A stretch of DNA of 54,268 nucleotides from Chara braunii (taxonomy: Eukaryota > Streptophyta > Charophyceae > Charales > Characeae). The translations under genes were made by a program, and so were the position numbers. Below are positions 21,806 to 34,207 of the stretch, piece after piece. Under the pieces are notes generated by a model. The model searched no databases and was not told where the DNA came from. It saw only the letters and a list, made by a program, of their open reading frames with translations. The stretch is taken from positions 563,864 through 618,131 of the forward strand of contig BFEA01000154.1 in NCBI GenBank assembly GCA_003427395.1. The letters are read 5' to 3'. Within the stretch, counting starts at the first letter, position 1. Each line of letters opens with the position of its first letter.

Positions 21806-23640
21806 ATGAGTGATGCAAGCACTAAGGAGGAGGAGTTGTTAGTGGACGACCGTAGGACTACTCGTAAAATTGCTCTCAGTCGACCTTTGACTTTCTTGGA
21901 GTTAGGTCCAGGAGACGAGAGGAGACTGCGGAGAAAGGCTAGGGAGAGAGCAGCGGCAAGAAGAGCGAGGGTGGGTGAGGCCAGTGCCAGGTCTAGGATT
22001 ACAACTAGCACTGGTACGACCATGGCTACTTTCTCTCGCATACCTCTTCAAAGTCCACTTCGTCAGGAGTCAGTCAGAGTGGTTCTCGGGCTTCCATTAG
22101 CCAGAGTGCTGGTTTGCAAGTCACCCAGCAGACTCAACTTACGCCGGAGGATTATGAGATTCTCAAAGCTGAACAACTTCAGGATGAGTTACAGCGGCGT
22201 TGGATGGAGCAGCAGAGAGAAGAAGAAGAGCAATAATGAGAAAAGCTAGACTAGGTAGTAGATTGCAAGAACTAGGCAAGCTGGAAGCACTAGATGAGTC
22301 CACATTAGATCCCGCTATGCAAGCACTGCAGAATTCGCTCCCGTGTGTGGCGGAGACCCAGGTTGTTCAACAAGAAGTGTTGACTGAACTAGTGGCAGGC
22401 CAAAAACGAATTCTGGTTGCATTACAGGCTCCTCGTCCAGTGATGAGGCAGCCTCAGTTTGTTGTAGCTCCTCCTTCGGTTGCGGGTCCATCCGTGACGC
22501 CGTCGCCGGTAGGGCCCTCATTCTCACCTATGTTTGGTATGCCCCCTCCAGGTGGTTATGTGGCGAGTAGTGGTCCGGTCCTCAGAGTCTCAGCCGTACC
22601 ATATATGAAAGTGGTTACTATAGTCCCACTGTCAAACCAGACGTAGGCTAGTGCGCAGCAACCTGTTTCGGTGGCTATGCAGCCATTGTAGCAATCTCCT
22701 GGGCCAATGCAGGCTATGCAGTGGATGTCCGAAATACCCTTGTTGAGTCCTAAGCCCTTCTCTAGAGACAAGAAGAAGGATGAGTGGGTGAGGACGGTGC
22801 CCACGTATATGAGGCACAAACTTACCAGGCCGGAGCAATAGTAGCTGCCTCCTTTCTAGAGGGGTCACCAATTCGCTGGTTGAATGGCCTAGTGCAGCAA
22901 CAGGGCTATGGTCAGAACTTCGATGCCTGGGCCCAGGCCCAGACATTGGAAGAGTTTGTACAGTTCGTGTACAATAGGTGGCATGGCCCTCAAGGGGCCC
23001 AAAAGGCCACATATGCAATCAACAGATGTGCCAAAAGGTACAAGAATGTTACAGAGCTCACGGATATCGTAGAACGACTGATCATGGTACCTGGTATGTG
23101 TTATGACCAGCAAATACTCCTTGCCAATTACCTTAGATGTCTACCTTCAGAGGTTAGGACAAAGCTGGTAGATGAGGCCTACTTCGCCTCCTTCAGCAAG
23201 AAAGCCTTATATATAGAGGCAAAACTGGGTTCTGCGCATCAGAGTCAGGGAGATGGTAGGAAGAAGAAACTACCCCGGGATTGGAAGAAGAAAGGTCGAC
23301 TAATGTTCGTCGACCACGATGGTCAGGCGACAAAAATTGACGATTTCCCAGACCTTGGGGAGGAGATAGAGCACGATGGGGCTAGCTAGACTTCGGATGG
23401 GGCAGTCGTTGCACCCATCAAAGAAAAGGCTAAGGGGACCAGGAAGAAGAAGGTAGGCCGGTCTACGGGTCAAGGCGACCAAGGAACGCCCGCATGAGTG
23501 AAACTTGGTTTAAAGTATGAGGTGTGGAGGGACCGAGTTGCTAGGGGTACGTGCATGAACTGTGAGCCACACGTCCCGAACATACCGAGGCAAGAAAGTC
23601 CTAACGAGGGTAGCCTTACCAACGGTGGTGGGACTATCTT
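21806..23640 (+). pseudogene. gag: gag of the gypsy element, frameshifted
   Basis: The first frame begins MSDASTKEEELLVDD and is followed by a basic RRLRRKARERAAARRARV stretch. After a frameshift, LTPEDYEILKAEQLQDELQ reads as a coiled coil, closed by two stops at about 22234. A Pro/Val-rich region follows (to about 22640). The conserved retrotransposon gag domain lies at about 22830-23250, with RWLNGLVQQQGYGQNFDAWA, EFVQFVYNRWHG and the YLRCLPSEV motif. Near 23540-23590 ARGTCMNCEPHVPN is a decayed zinc knuckle that has lost its last cysteine. The product would have been the nucleocapsid protein that packages element RNA. Stops within the gene (for example TAG at 22840) show it is dead. Confidence 0.85.
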
Positions 23641-23775
23641 CGAACCCTGACAATTCTTTTGTGAGCACTTCGCAGGGAAACACATCGGGCCAGTAGGAGT
23701 TTTAGCTGCTCTTACTCGCGCTGAAGTGGTAACGTTGCCTTCCCCACTTCAAGCGTTGGTCAGGGCGAGTGACCC

Positions 23776-24541
23776 ACGTATCGCCCCACAGACGCATTCA
23801 GACTCACCGACGCTCTGTTGGAGAGATGTGTCTGTAAACATTTCGTGGTAGAGGTTGATGTAGGTGGCTGTAAAGTTGGCGCCTTCGCAGACATAGGTTC
23901 TACATGAAACTTCATTAGTCGTGCTTGTGTGGATAGACTAGGGACCAAGTACAGCGGCTTAGTAGAATTATGCCAAGGACGTAGTTTGTTCCTTCTACGC
24001 TGACCAACAAACACCAAATGGTAGTTAAAGACTATGTCAAGGATGTAGTTTGTTCCTTTTCTTATGGAGGAGGAGAAGTGAGACATAAAATCTTTTTCCT
24101 CGTCAGCGACGAACTGCCCTTCGATATGCTACTAGGCATGTACTACCTCGAGGTCGCGCAACCTCAGTTTGATTGGGATAGGAAGGTGTTGATACACAAG
24201 TTGCCAAATGGTAGGACCGTTAGACTGCAGAAGTATAAGGCTAACAGTCTAGTGGAGAACTACGGCTGCATGTGTGCTTCCTCTTTCTATAACTACTACT
24301 GTAACAAGCAAAATCGCGAGGAGGGCATGTATCTAGTCTTTGTCTCTAAGAAAGGGCAGACCGTTAAAACACCCCTGAAGATAGAGTCAGTTGTCGCAAC
24401 ATATTCATGTATTTTTGAGGAGCCTAAAGGCGTGGTAGAAAGGAAGGTGGTCCATGCAATAGAGGTTGTCCTAGGTAGTAAGGTACCAAGAGGACGAATC
24501 TATAGGATGTCTCCTGCGGAGTTGGATGAGCTCCGCCGCTA
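23776..24541 (+). pseudogene. pol: Aspartic protease of the gypsy element, broken
   Basis: GAFADIGST followed by TGA (23881-23907) occupies the position of the retropepsin active site D(S/T)GA(S/T). Here the residue after the catalytic Asp is Ile instead of Ser/Thr, and a stop follows. From 24018 the frame is open for 174 codons. It contains PFDMLLGMYYLEVAQPQFDW, matching the protease C-terminal ILGxxWL motif, and the linker SPAELDELRR that precedes RT in gypsy polyproteins. A short duplication of CCAAGGACGTAGTTTGTTCC/TCAAGGATGTAGTTTGTTCC lies at 23970-24057. The protease would have cleaved Gag-Pol. Confidence 0.82.
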
Positions 24542-25244
24542 GCTCAAGGAGCTCACAGAAAAGGGATTGATTCATCCTAGTACCTCCCCTTACGGTGGAC
24601 CAGTTTTATTTGTCCCAACAAAGGGAGGTACCCTGAGGATGTGCATTGACTACAGGGGCCTCAATGCCATCACCGTTAAGAACGCGGAGCCCCTACCCTG
24701 CATCGACGACCTCTTGGATAGGGTGCAGGGATGTCGGTACTTCACCAAGATAGATCTGAAGTCCGGATACCATCAAATTGCCATTAGACCTGAGGACCAA
24801 CACAAAACCGCATTTCAGACCAGGTACGGTCTGTACGAGTTTGTGGTGATGCCCTTCGGCCTATGCAATGCACCTGGTACGTTCCAGCATGCGATGAACA
24901 AGATATTTCATGATTACTTAGGCAAGTTTATCGTCGTATACCTCGACGATATTCTTATCTTTAGTAGGACTGTAGAGGAGCATGCTAAGCACTTGAAAAT
25001 AGTGATAGGTCTACTAAGACAACAGCAGTACAAGGTTGAACTTGGAGAAATGCAAGTTCGGTCGCACCAAGTTCTTGTACTTGGGTCATGAAATCTCAAC
25101 AGATGGATTGAGCCTGGATGATGCTAAGGTAGCCACCATACGTGACTGGTCCAGACCTCAAACTGTTACTGAGGTCAGATCGTTTCTGGGGATGACAGGC
25201 TACTATCATTCATTTGTAAAAAGAGTACTAGAGCTTTCCCATTA
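24542..25244 (+). pseudogene. pol: Reverse transcriptase of the gypsy element
   Basis: Separated from the protease frame only by a TAG at 24541-24543. TSPYGGPVLFVPTKGGTLRM, CIDYRGLNAITVKNAEPLP, YFTKIDLKSGYHQI (catalytic Asp), FVVMPFGLCNAPGTFQ and VYLDDILIFS (24933-24962) are the textbook Ty3/gypsy RT motifs in order; all three catalytic aspartates are present. At about 25040 an extra base shifts the frame, after which LEKCKFGRTKFLYLGHEIS and RSFLGMTGYYHSFVKR continue the connection domain. It is the best-preserved part of the element. Confidence 0.95.
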
Positions 25245-25964
25245 ACAGGTCTAACTCGACTGGATACCCCTTGGGAATGGACTAAAGAGTGTGAGGCGGC
25301 TTTCAGGAAACTGAAGTATGCCCTAACACACTACGAGGTTCTTAAACTTCCGGATCCTGATAAACCATTTGTAGTGACCGAAGACGCCAACCAATATGGC
25401 ATAGGCGCGGTCCTTGCGCAAAAGGAGGGGCCCAAGTTGAGACCTATCGAGTACATGAGCAAAAAGATGTCTCATAAGCTAGCCAGGTCTACCTACGAGC
25501 GTAAGCTTTATGCCCTTTACCAAGCGCTGGTCCACTGAAGATACTATCTCCTTGGCAGATTTTTCTATGTGAGATCTGACCATGAGACCCTGCACTGGAT
25601 CAAAACACAACCGGTACTCTCTAACGCACTAAGCGATGAATTCAAGTGATAGACATGTATGACTATCAACTTTATTCAATCAAGGGAGAGTACAACGAGG
25701 TAGCTGATGCACTTTCACGTCGGGCAGATTACCTGGGTGCGCTAGTGATTGAATTCGGCATATCTAATGATCTAACTCGATCTTTGGTGGAGGCCTACCA
25801 GCAAGATGCAGTTATGCCTGAGATCATCTGTAAGTTGAAAGAGAAGGATAAGGTAACTTCTGACGAATTTACGATGGTAGATGGCTTGTTGTTTCTTGAA
25901 AAGGCAGGGAATAAAAGAATTTGTGTTCCCAGTAGTGAGTCTTTGCGTAGTTTATTTCTAGGTG
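25245..25964 (+). pseudogene. pol: RNase H domain, duplication copy 1
   Basis: The frame continues LTGLTRLDTPWEWTKECEAA, then FVVTEDANQYGIGAVLAQKE (the usual TDAS is TEDA here), YERKLYALYQALVH and FFYVRSDHETLHWI, the RNase H-like domain of gypsy RTs. A TGA replaces the Trp codon after ALVH. The frame is then lost at FK-TGA-TAG near 25644-25652, where one base is missing from an expected Trp-Ile. The downstream part IDMYDYQLYSIKGEYNEVADALSRR (25645 on) is the RNase H-integrase bridge. This block is repeated directly at 25965-26690. Confidence 0.9.
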
Positions 25965-26690
25965 ACAGGTCTAACTCGACTGGATACCCCTTGGGAGTGG
26001 ACTAAAGAGTGTGAGGCGACCTTTAGGAAACTGAAGTATGCCCTTAACACACTACGAGGTTCTTAAACTTTCGGATCCTGATAAGCCATTTGTAGTGACC
26101 ACAGACCCCAACCAATATGGCATAGGCACGGTCCTTGCGCAAAAGGAGGGGCCTTGGTTGAGACCTATTGACTACATGATTTAAAAGATGTCATCTTAGA
26201 AGTTAGTCAGGTCTACCTACGAGCGTGCGCTCTGTGCCCTTTACCGAGCGCTAGTCCACTGGAGACACTATCTGCTTGGCAAATTTTTCTATGTGAGATC
26301 TGACCATGAGACCCTGCACTGGATCAAAACACAATCGGTACTCTCTAACGCACTAAGCGATGGATTCAAGTGATAAACATGTATGACTATCAAGTTGATC
26401 CAATCAAGGGAGAGTACAACAAGATAGCTGATGCACTTTCACGTCGGACAGATTACCTGGGTGCGCTAATGGCTGAATTCAACATATCTAATGATCTAAC
26501 TCGATCTTTGGTGGAGAACTACCAGCAAGATGCAGTTATGCCTGAGATCATCCGTAAGTTCAAAGAGAAGGATAAGGTAACTTCTGACGAATTTACGATG
26601 GTAGATGGCTTGTTGTTGCTTGAAAAAGGTAGGGAATAAAAGACTTTGTGTTCCCAGTAGAGAGTCTTTGTGTAATTTATTTCTAGGTGA
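25965..26690 (+). repeat. Direct duplication, copy 2, of the RNase H block
   Basis: ACAGGTCTAACTCGACTGG begins both copies, at 25245 and 25965: an exact 720-bp offset. The copy ends at TTTCTAGGTGA (26690), just as copy 1 does at 25965. Copy 2 keeps the Trp codon (CACTGGAGACACTATC) where copy 1 has TGA, but has its own stop in YMI-TAA (26180) and an extra base near 26042. Both copies lack the same base in AAGTGAT. Divergence in a 200-bp sample is about 7%. Confidence 0.95.
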
Positions 26691-27652
26691 GTGTCACGAT
26701 GCAACTGGATATTTTGGTTATAAAGAGACTTCAGCTAATTTAGTGCAAAGAATTTGGTGGCCTTCTATGATGCAAAATGCAAAAAAGTACGTTGAAACCC
26801 GCCAGGTTTGCCAAAGAGACAAACCTAGGACGTAGGCTTCGCTTGGGCTCATCAAACCCTTGCCGATTCCTGAAGGTCAGAGTGTGTCCTTAGATATCAT
26901 GGATACCCTTGTGACCAGTAGGTTTGGGAAAAGACACATCTTCGTGATAGTGAACCGCTTTTCTAAGTATGCAAGATTTATCGCTATGCCAGAAACTGTT
27001 AAAACTGACTATGTCATCAAACTGTTTCTGGATAACTGGGTTAGAGATTTTGGACTACCTACGTCAATCGTAAGTGATAGGGATGTAAGGTTTACCAGCG
27101 AACTGTTGCAGACGATAGCTGAACAGATGGGAACCAAACTACAAATGACGTCAGGGAATCACCCTGAGTCAAATGGTCAGGCAGAACAGATGAATCGGGT
27201 AGTACAACACCTGCTTCGGCATTATATTAAGCCAAGTCAGGATGATTGGGACGAGAAGTTACCTCTTGTCACCAACTTGTACAACAATGCTGTGCGCAGT
27301 ACTACTTGTATGACTCCCAAACAGCTTCACCTTGGATGGAAGCCCAAAACTGCACTTGACTTTCTGCTTTTATAAAGGCAACCGACTATAGCACCTGGCA
27401 GCATAGAGTTTGCTGTCAATTATGAACAGATGCTGCAACAGGCCGTCGAACATATCAAAAAGTCTCAGGATGCTATAATAGCATATGAGAATAAACATAG
27501 ACGGTCCTCTAACTTTCAGGTAGGTTATAGAGTCTGGGTAAAGTCATCTGAACCAGGTCAGGAGTTTGGGATTTCACATATATGGATACCACAGTACTTT
27601 GGGCTCTGGGAGATCTTAGACATTGTAGGAGATCAACCGGATTAACCTTCAT
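26691..27652 (+). pseudogene. pol: Integrase of the gypsy element, decayed
   Basis: The N-terminal zinc finger is damaged: HDATGYFGYKETSANL and WWPSMMQNAKKYVETRQVCQ show Tyr for the second His and Arg for the first Cys. A TAG follows at 26833. The catalytic core is readable: the first Asp in SLDIMD, VSDRDVRF with the second Asp, and HPESNGQAEQMNR with the Glu of DDE. FVIVNRFSKYARFI has Asn where most relatives have Asp. The core frame ends at TAA (27373), with the C-terminal part INDAIIAY/KHRRSSNFQVGYRVWV continuing to about 27645. The enzyme would have inserted the element's DNA copy. Confidence 0.9.
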
Positions 27653-28002
27653 ACGTGATTCGGATTCCTGCACACTTGCGTACTTACCTTGTTTTCCATG
27701 CATCCAAGTTGGCACCTTTCGCTGCCACAGATCAATTTCCCTCCAGAAGATGAATGCTGCCCCCTACCATGGATGGACACGTAGACATTGACGATATCAT
27801 CGAACAGAAGCTTATGCCTGTGCCCAAACCTTCAAGAAGAGGACGACCGCCAAAGCCACAGATGCAATACCGAGTGCGGTTCAGACATCACATTGATCCT
27901 CAAGAAGACCGGTGGTTCACAAGAAAGGAATTAATGAAGACTGCTCCCCAAATTATCTCAAGTTATGAGAGAAAGCTGAAAGGGAAGCAGCCTGTTACAT
28001 AA
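27653..28002 (+). pseudogene. pol: Integrase tail with chromodomain-like motif
   Basis: After VFHASKLAPFAATDQFPS (about 27691-27745), the common HVSxLK module of gypsy integrases, a stop intervenes. The frame from 27754 then encodes DIIEQKLMPVP, RRGRPPKPQ, and YRVRFRHHIDPQEDRWFTRKEL. The last piece has the chromodomain pattern Y-V-x-F/W-x(8)-W-x(3)-EL. The tail probably targeted integration to chromatin. The frame ends with TAA at 28000-28002. Confidence 0.75.
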
Positions 28003-28023
28003 GGACTTCTTAGAGGACTATCG

Positions 28024-28041
28024 AAGACAAGGAGGAGGGAA
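28024..28041 (+). promoter_or_regulatory. Polypurine tract of the gypsy element
   Basis: GAAGACAAGGAGGAGGGAA immediately precedes the 3' LTR (TGCGAGG at 28042). This is the expected plus-strand primer position. Confidence 0.85.
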
Positions 28042-29041
28042 TGCGAGGATCTGGATCCTCGGCAGGCCTAAGGGGCCCCTGCTGCAAATGTGCCGACCCT
28101 AAGTGAAGGAGAGCCTAACAAATCGCGAGAGACCCTAAGCTGTCGAATTCGTATTTGGGGTCCAGGCAGTTTCGTCGCGCCAGTTGGTTGAGGAAAACAC
28201 AAGCCGAGACGCAAGGAAATGCCACGCCCTTCCAGGCTCTTCTGAAAGCACAAGCCCTGGACGAGATTTGCAGCCTCATACACAGACAGTTGGGAGACCC
28301 AACCGAATAAGGGTCAGTAGCTGCATCAGAGGCGCAACATCCTGGGGCCTACCGAAAGCTTATGGGCCCAGGCCCAGACCAACCAGGCTGCGAAGGCAGG
28401 CCAAGTCTTTCCATATATGAAAAAGCTCGTTGCTTGGCCAGGCATTCGGGCACGTGCATACTGGCGGCAGCGCTGCAAGAGCTGAAGCTCGTGGGCTGCT
28501 GCTAGCACTAAGAGGTGAGGTGCTAACACGTGCGGTCATACAGGGAGCAGGGCGCTGCTGAGGGCAGCGCCATAGCCCAACCTCCATAGCTGGCGGGCTT
28601 GGATGTACAGTGAGGCGCAGGGGTGGTCTTCGGGTGTTCTACAAGGGAAGACGTGGGAGAGAATCAGGGGAGAGAGAGAAGGGTGATGATGATGATGATG
28701 TGAGGGTATATACCTGGTTTTGGCGATGGTTCTGCATGGGCGACATCTTCAAGTACTTTGGAGGCTGCTGACATCAACAGTTGCATTGTCAATTAGTAGG
28801 CAAGTAGTAGTTGTGTAGGGAGTAGGCTGGGCGTCAAGCGCCAAGTAGGGAGATAGGGACTGGATACTATGTTGGTGGTGGTGAGAACAAACTCTCATTG
28901 ACATTGGGTTTCAGTGCCACTATTCTCCATTGGTGTCATATTGGTGAAATGCTACTTTCTGAACACCGTGATACGATCTGACTTTCAATGTGATTGTGCA
29001 ATCTGATTATTGTCATCTCGCTTCTGTTCATTTTCCTTGCA
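28042..29041 (+). repeat. 3' LTR of the gypsy element
   Basis: 1,000 bp from TGCGAGGATC to CCTTGCA, homologous over its full length to 19511-20520. It is followed by TTAT, the target duplication. Confidence 0.95.
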
Positions 29042-30179
29042 TTATGAGAGACTCGAGTTAGAATCTCGACGACCTAAAAAGAGCATCAAGGTGGCAGCAT
29101 ATGTCCTTGACCTGAATCTCAATATGATAACTTGGATTTGACTATCCACTTATCAAAAATGCATTTTATTTCAGAAAGGGAATATGTCTTTTGTTTAAAA
29201 AAAAGTGAATATTTGCTATCGAATGTGTTAACTTTTCAGTAATGTTAACGGTCAATTATGTTTGTGAGAATTATTTAATTATGGGAAATGATCCTAGGGG
29301 TATTGCATGATAGATGACGCAATCAACATCGCTCGTGACGTGGACGTCGCTTAACGGGGTCCGGGAAAATTGTCGGGGTTAATACCTTTACAAGGGTACT
29401 TGCCCGTGGTTTTGCATTCGACAAAGCGATGGTTTCGACTGTCATCTTAGAGCTGAAGTAAACTGAAAAAGTGTCTGTGCTTTTGCACGGCATTCTGAGA
29501 CCGGTTCCTCCACTATTGAGACAAAGGCGTATCAGTAAGTATACTTAGTTAGTATGCGTGCACGTTGAACGTAAGACATGCTGGGATGATTAGGATTAAT
29601 AATAATAACCCTTCTGACCACAAAGGTCGAAAGAGTATGCTGAAATAAATTGGCCGAGCCCCCGTACAAAACTTAGGCATTAGCACGCCTAAGCGTCTAG
29701 AGCCCTATGGCATGGTTAGAACTAGTGTGAGGGCCCGTCCATTTGGCTGAGGTTATTAAGAGGTTGATTGCCGAAGAGGATGAACCGATGACAAGCTAAA
29801 TATATAATTAGGGGCAGTATGCCAACGGGTCAGGAGTTCGACGACGTTTTAAAAATGTCAATGCCACCCATCTTACGGTCGGGGTTGTCAGCACATATGT
29901 TTATCTGTAATTTCCATTATTTTGCGTTTCGTCTCTCCGATGGCTGACTTACCCTGCAGTGCCCCTCTGACCACCATTCAAATTTTCCATAAAACCCCGG
30001 CCTCGTCTGGGTGAGAAATATTTTTGTTATGCCCCTACCGATACCCGTCCTAAATTTGTAGTATGCCCTTACCGGATAGTTGTTGAGTACCAACACAAAA
30101 AAAAAAATTGTATGCCCCTACTGGTGGGGTGCATGTTTTCAACACACCTCTATGGCTACGTGCATGGCAACCACTTCAT

Positions 30180-30184
<5 letters not shown>
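29042..30184. other. Right flank of the gypsy element; old element downstream part
   Basis: The stretch continues the pre-insertion sequence. A block at 29328-29425, with GACGTCGC, GGTCCGGG, ATACCTTTACAAGGGTA and CGTGGTTT in that order, matches the reverse complement of 43757-43665 inside the large gag-only element. This again supports an older plus-strand relative. No protein frame is seen. A/T-rich simple sequence begins near 30100. Confidence 0.5.
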
Positions 30185-30243
<59 letters not shown>

Positions 30244-30303
30244 GCGCACAAACGCGCACACACACATGCACACACATGTGCACACATGTACACACATGCA
30301 CAA
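30185..30303. repeat. (TC)n then (CA)n-like microsatellites
   Basis: TC repeats run without interruption from 30185 to 30240 (28 units). They are followed by CACACATG-type repeats to about 30303. Frames through this tract encode only Ser-Leu or His-Thr repeats and are not genes. Confidence 0.95.
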
Positions 30304-31032
30304 ATGATGAGGCGACATAAAAAAAGGAGGATATGAGGAATGAAACTTTATGTGATGTGTGTATAAATCAGGGGAATCATGCGTTATGTTTTCAACTTTT
30401 TTTGTTTTCTGTTTTAAAAAAAATGTGCGTGCTCCATAGGTGGTACGTGGACGGACGACCCACCCCGCCCCTATTTCCCGCCTCATGTTCAATAAAATTG
30501 CAGTTAAGGACATTGTTGATTTCGTGAATCATTTCGGGTGCTTTCGATCACTGTTTCTTTCTGAGAAATATGGGGATTGGTCAGACATATGGGAATATTA
30601 ATTATTTGTCAGCCAACAGGCACAAAACATCTATGTATATCATTCTACTCGTCGGACAATAGGCCTTACGAGTCATTGAATACAGAATGAACCACCTGCC
30701 CTACCTCGACCGCCTGTACCAGAAACGTCGCGTAATCCGAGGAGGTGCACTGCATAGTGGAATGTGGGCAGCCTACCAACCCCACCCCTACCTCCAGACC
30801 CTTGTACAGAGAAAACAAGTTGAACATGATAAATGCCACTCATTGATAACACACGGGAACGACCCTTGTGGTGAATGCTCTGCGTAACTGGAGGGACAAG
30901 GTCTGGCGAATGAGGCAAGGATTACGACCTGGAGTCTTGGGTCAGAAATCCTAGCTTCATGCGGTTACATTTGGTCTGTTTCCTCGGCTGCTCGATTTTT
31001 TTTATTTTTATTTTTATTTTTTCTCTTTCTTC

Positions 31033-31069
<37 letters not shown>

Positions 31070-33055
31070 CCCTTCCCTTTAAGTACTCGTATTTTCGAAG
31101 CCATCTGCTCACCTCATCGCGGGCGACAACTTTCGACGATATCATGTGGCGCCCTTCAAATCCAAATGACACCAACATCGAAAAACAGACCAGATGCGTA
31201 TCACTTCCAGGGGAATGGACACCTCTCCCTCACTCACATGACCTTCCTGATGAACGCATGAGGCTCACTTGCGAAAACAAGCCGTACTTAAGCAGAGAAT
31301 AGGCATAGGTTTAGCATGCGTCAGAGCGTCAGACCTACTATTGGTGACGATAGGATTAGCGGTTCTGGTGCTTATGAGGGCAACATTTAGTGACGGGATC
31401 ATCACCGATATTGACACACGACGGTTGGAGACAACTGACAATGGTGAACGGTGGGATTGTGGTGTGAGGGCGTGAGGTGGTGCTTAGCTGGGCGGTCCTC
31501 TTCCATTTCGTGTGAGCGGAGATGGACTTCCCGGTGGACCCGGACTACATCAGGGAGCAGCCATTGGTGGAGGATATGGTACACGCCTAACTGCTGGCCT
31601 CGTCACTACACGTCGCCCTCTTCCGTACAGTAGTCATGCCCCCTTCCTTGAAACTCAATGCTTTTCTCCTCACCCTGTCTATCTCAATCTCTACGTCCAT
31701 TCCTCTGCTCCGACCCATTGCCTCGACCTTCTCTGGCACGTCACGAGCTTCAGACACGCCCTGCATGGGCGGATGCTTGGGAAGGAGACGCAGGACGCGC
31801 CTCCTCCCCACTCGACAGTAACAAGGGACCAAAGGGCAGATACGTGGGATGCTATTGCTTTTTGCTTTACAACTTTCCTTGTATTTCTTGCTCTATTAGC
31901 CTTTCTATTTTTCATCTACACTCTCTCCGCACAAACCTCCCTAGCGTATGTCCAAACAGACTGTGTTTGCAGGTGACCCCTCTGATGAGTCGCGTGGCAA
32001 GTGATGAACACGAGGCTGACAAAAGGGAATCCCGGGTATAAATTAATATATAATGCATAAAACCCATCGTTCGATAGATATTTCCTTACGATATATATAT
32101 ATATATTTTATTTTGTTCTGTATAAATTCAATTAACAAAGTCAGACAGACACTCATTCAGATGGTGAACATTGCGTACGAAAATAATATGGCATTTTGAT
32201 TCAAAGGCTAGTGTAATAAGAATGTATCCATGAAAGATGTTTTGGAAGTTTACGACTTAAGTTACATCATTCGATAGATACATCCTATTCACATTCAATC
32301 TCTTTTAAACCTGCATTCGTTTTTGAAGTTTAATTGAATAGAAGGATACATCCGAATCAAACGTGAGGGGATTCAGATGCAGAAAATCCGTTATGTATAT
32401 AAGCTGGCAATTTGATAAGAAGTGAACATGCATTAAGGGTCATAACATATTATAGTTTGGCAAGTTAACCATTCCATATCGTAAGAAGGATATCTCATAA
32501 TGACATTCTTTATTTGGCAAAGCATGTGTGCGCTTCACTCTTCCCTGAAAGTGCAACAATTAAACGAGAAGTCGCTGAATGAATAGTATAATATCCATTG
32601 TGAACAGGAAAAAAATCTTAAGAAACACACATGGAGTTATGTCATATTTCTAAAAAACCTATGGAATGTTTTGCGGAAAATTGCTTCCATTTATATATGT
32701 GATTTTTTTTATTTTTTTTTTACAGATGATGAAAGTACACTTGGACTTGCAAAAACAAACTTGAAGATTGCAGGTCCGCCTCGTATGTTTAACGACTTGA
32801 CATTATTAACCGAAAAGACCTATTAATATACAAAACTCCCATGCAATTGTTCTCCTGTCAAATGACACATCTACAAACGTTTGCAAAAAATCTTTCTATT
32901 CGACAGAACACCCAACCCGGACATGTGCGATGAAGCAAATTCTGGAACAGTCTATTGTAACACTACCCATCAATATTGAGTCATGCCGCAATATGTATGT
33001 CCACATGCATACGAAAATATTATGTACCACAAATTGTCCATAAAAATAATCCACA
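30304..33055. other. No gene recognised; poly(T) tract and short GC islands
   Basis: Poly(T) occupies about 31037-31069, preceded by T-rich interruptions. The 31100-31980 part is relatively GC-rich and open in several frames at once on both strands, the sign of low stop density rather than coding; none shows a family motif. From 32030 to 33055 the sequence is AT-rich with a repeated TTCGATAGATA word at about 32070 and 32272. Confidence 0.45.
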
Positions 33056-34207
33056 CTACCCATGGAATCTCTTCGAGAAGTTAGAAATGAGAACCCACAA
33101 TGAAGGATCTTTTGAATTGTCGAGCACAAAGTCGGGAACAGGAGGCTGAGGCACGTGTTCGAAGGAGGTCACAAATTGTGACCAACTTTTGAGCCACACA
33201 CCTCGAGCAAAGAATTTTTTTTTCTTGCGATCGTATCCAACCAATGCAGTTTCATAGCATTGTCGGCGTCCCGCCTCATCATGACCTATCATGAAATCGA
33301 ACATCCCTCAACCTCCACAAATTTTGTGACGACCACAATAAATGTGCATCATCAGGCCCGACATTTGATTAACGACTCTATTACAGACGAGAAAGCCTCC
33401 CCTTCTGCGATAATGCTCGAAGTTGTCGTCACGCCTACTTGAGTGACGATCATCACCATACCCTGGTCTCTGCACACCAGCAATATTGCATAAGATAGTT
33501 TGTTTCATGGAGTGAATAATGTTGTGCATTCTTCAGTAGTCCAATTTGTGCTCCCCATTGAGCAGATGACGAGCATCACACATGTGAAGAGTTACCTTTC
33601 AGGCCACTCCCTTCTCCGGAAACTCTTTGTGTGTGAGTACTGATCTCGTTATTCAGGGCGGGAATTGCATTTCTCCTCACTTTGTCTGGAATAACAAGAC
33701 CACTGGTAAATTTCTTGGCCGGTCACATGCATTCGTCCTCGTCTGTCTCATCCATGAAAATGCAACAGTCGTCACATGTTGATACTGTCCGTTGTGCCCT
33801 GCAGTTTTTTTTCGTTTTTTCTCCCATGCATTGGCATATAATTCTTTTAGTGTGGGCGCTTTTCCAATAGGAACCCAGTACTTCACGTGGAAATGTTTGT
33901 CATACAGAGAATGTTCGTTCTTGTCGATAACATTGAAAACCTGGGCGACCCAAAATGATACCCCCTCAAGCATATCCTCATCCGATGGTTGCATAATGAC
34001 AAAACCTTCGACATATACGTCCGCGAAATGATCAAAGTTGGTCTTAGGCTTGTCAATTTAAAGACCTCCAAACAGAGGTTCCTTCTGTAATCCGGATGTA
34101 TACGAATCGGAGCATGAACTCCCGTTGTCAACGACATGAACAACCTTTGACCAGAAGTCGGTAATGGAAGCCGAAGGCACTCCATTGTCGATAATGTCTC
34201 CCACGTT

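Larger units (their letters stand above)
19511..29041 (+). mobile_element. Ty3/gypsy LTR retrotransposon, chromovirus type, inactive
   Basis: A complete 9.53-kb element: 5' LTR, tRNA-Met primer site, leader, gag, protease, RT, RNase H, integrase, chromodomain-like tail, polypurine tract and 3' LTR, all on the plus strand. The LTRs begin TGCGAGGATCTGG and end CCTTGCA (TG...CA), and TTAT flanks both sides as a 4-bp target duplication. The protein order PR-RT-RH-IN defines Ty3/gypsy. In a 160-bp sample compared by eye the LTRs differ at about 8% of sites. Many stops, frameshifts and a 720-bp internal duplication make it non-functional. Confidence 0.95.

Noticed and set aside
30080-30520. Several overlapping open frames on both strands
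   Set aside because: They run through TC and CA microsatellites and encode only Ser-Leu, Arg-Glu or His-Thr repeats.
31269-32041. Open frames of up to 154 codons, one with a hydrophobic segment
   Set aside because: Three plus-strand frames and two minus-strand frames are open together, there is no family motif, and the composition explains the low stop density.
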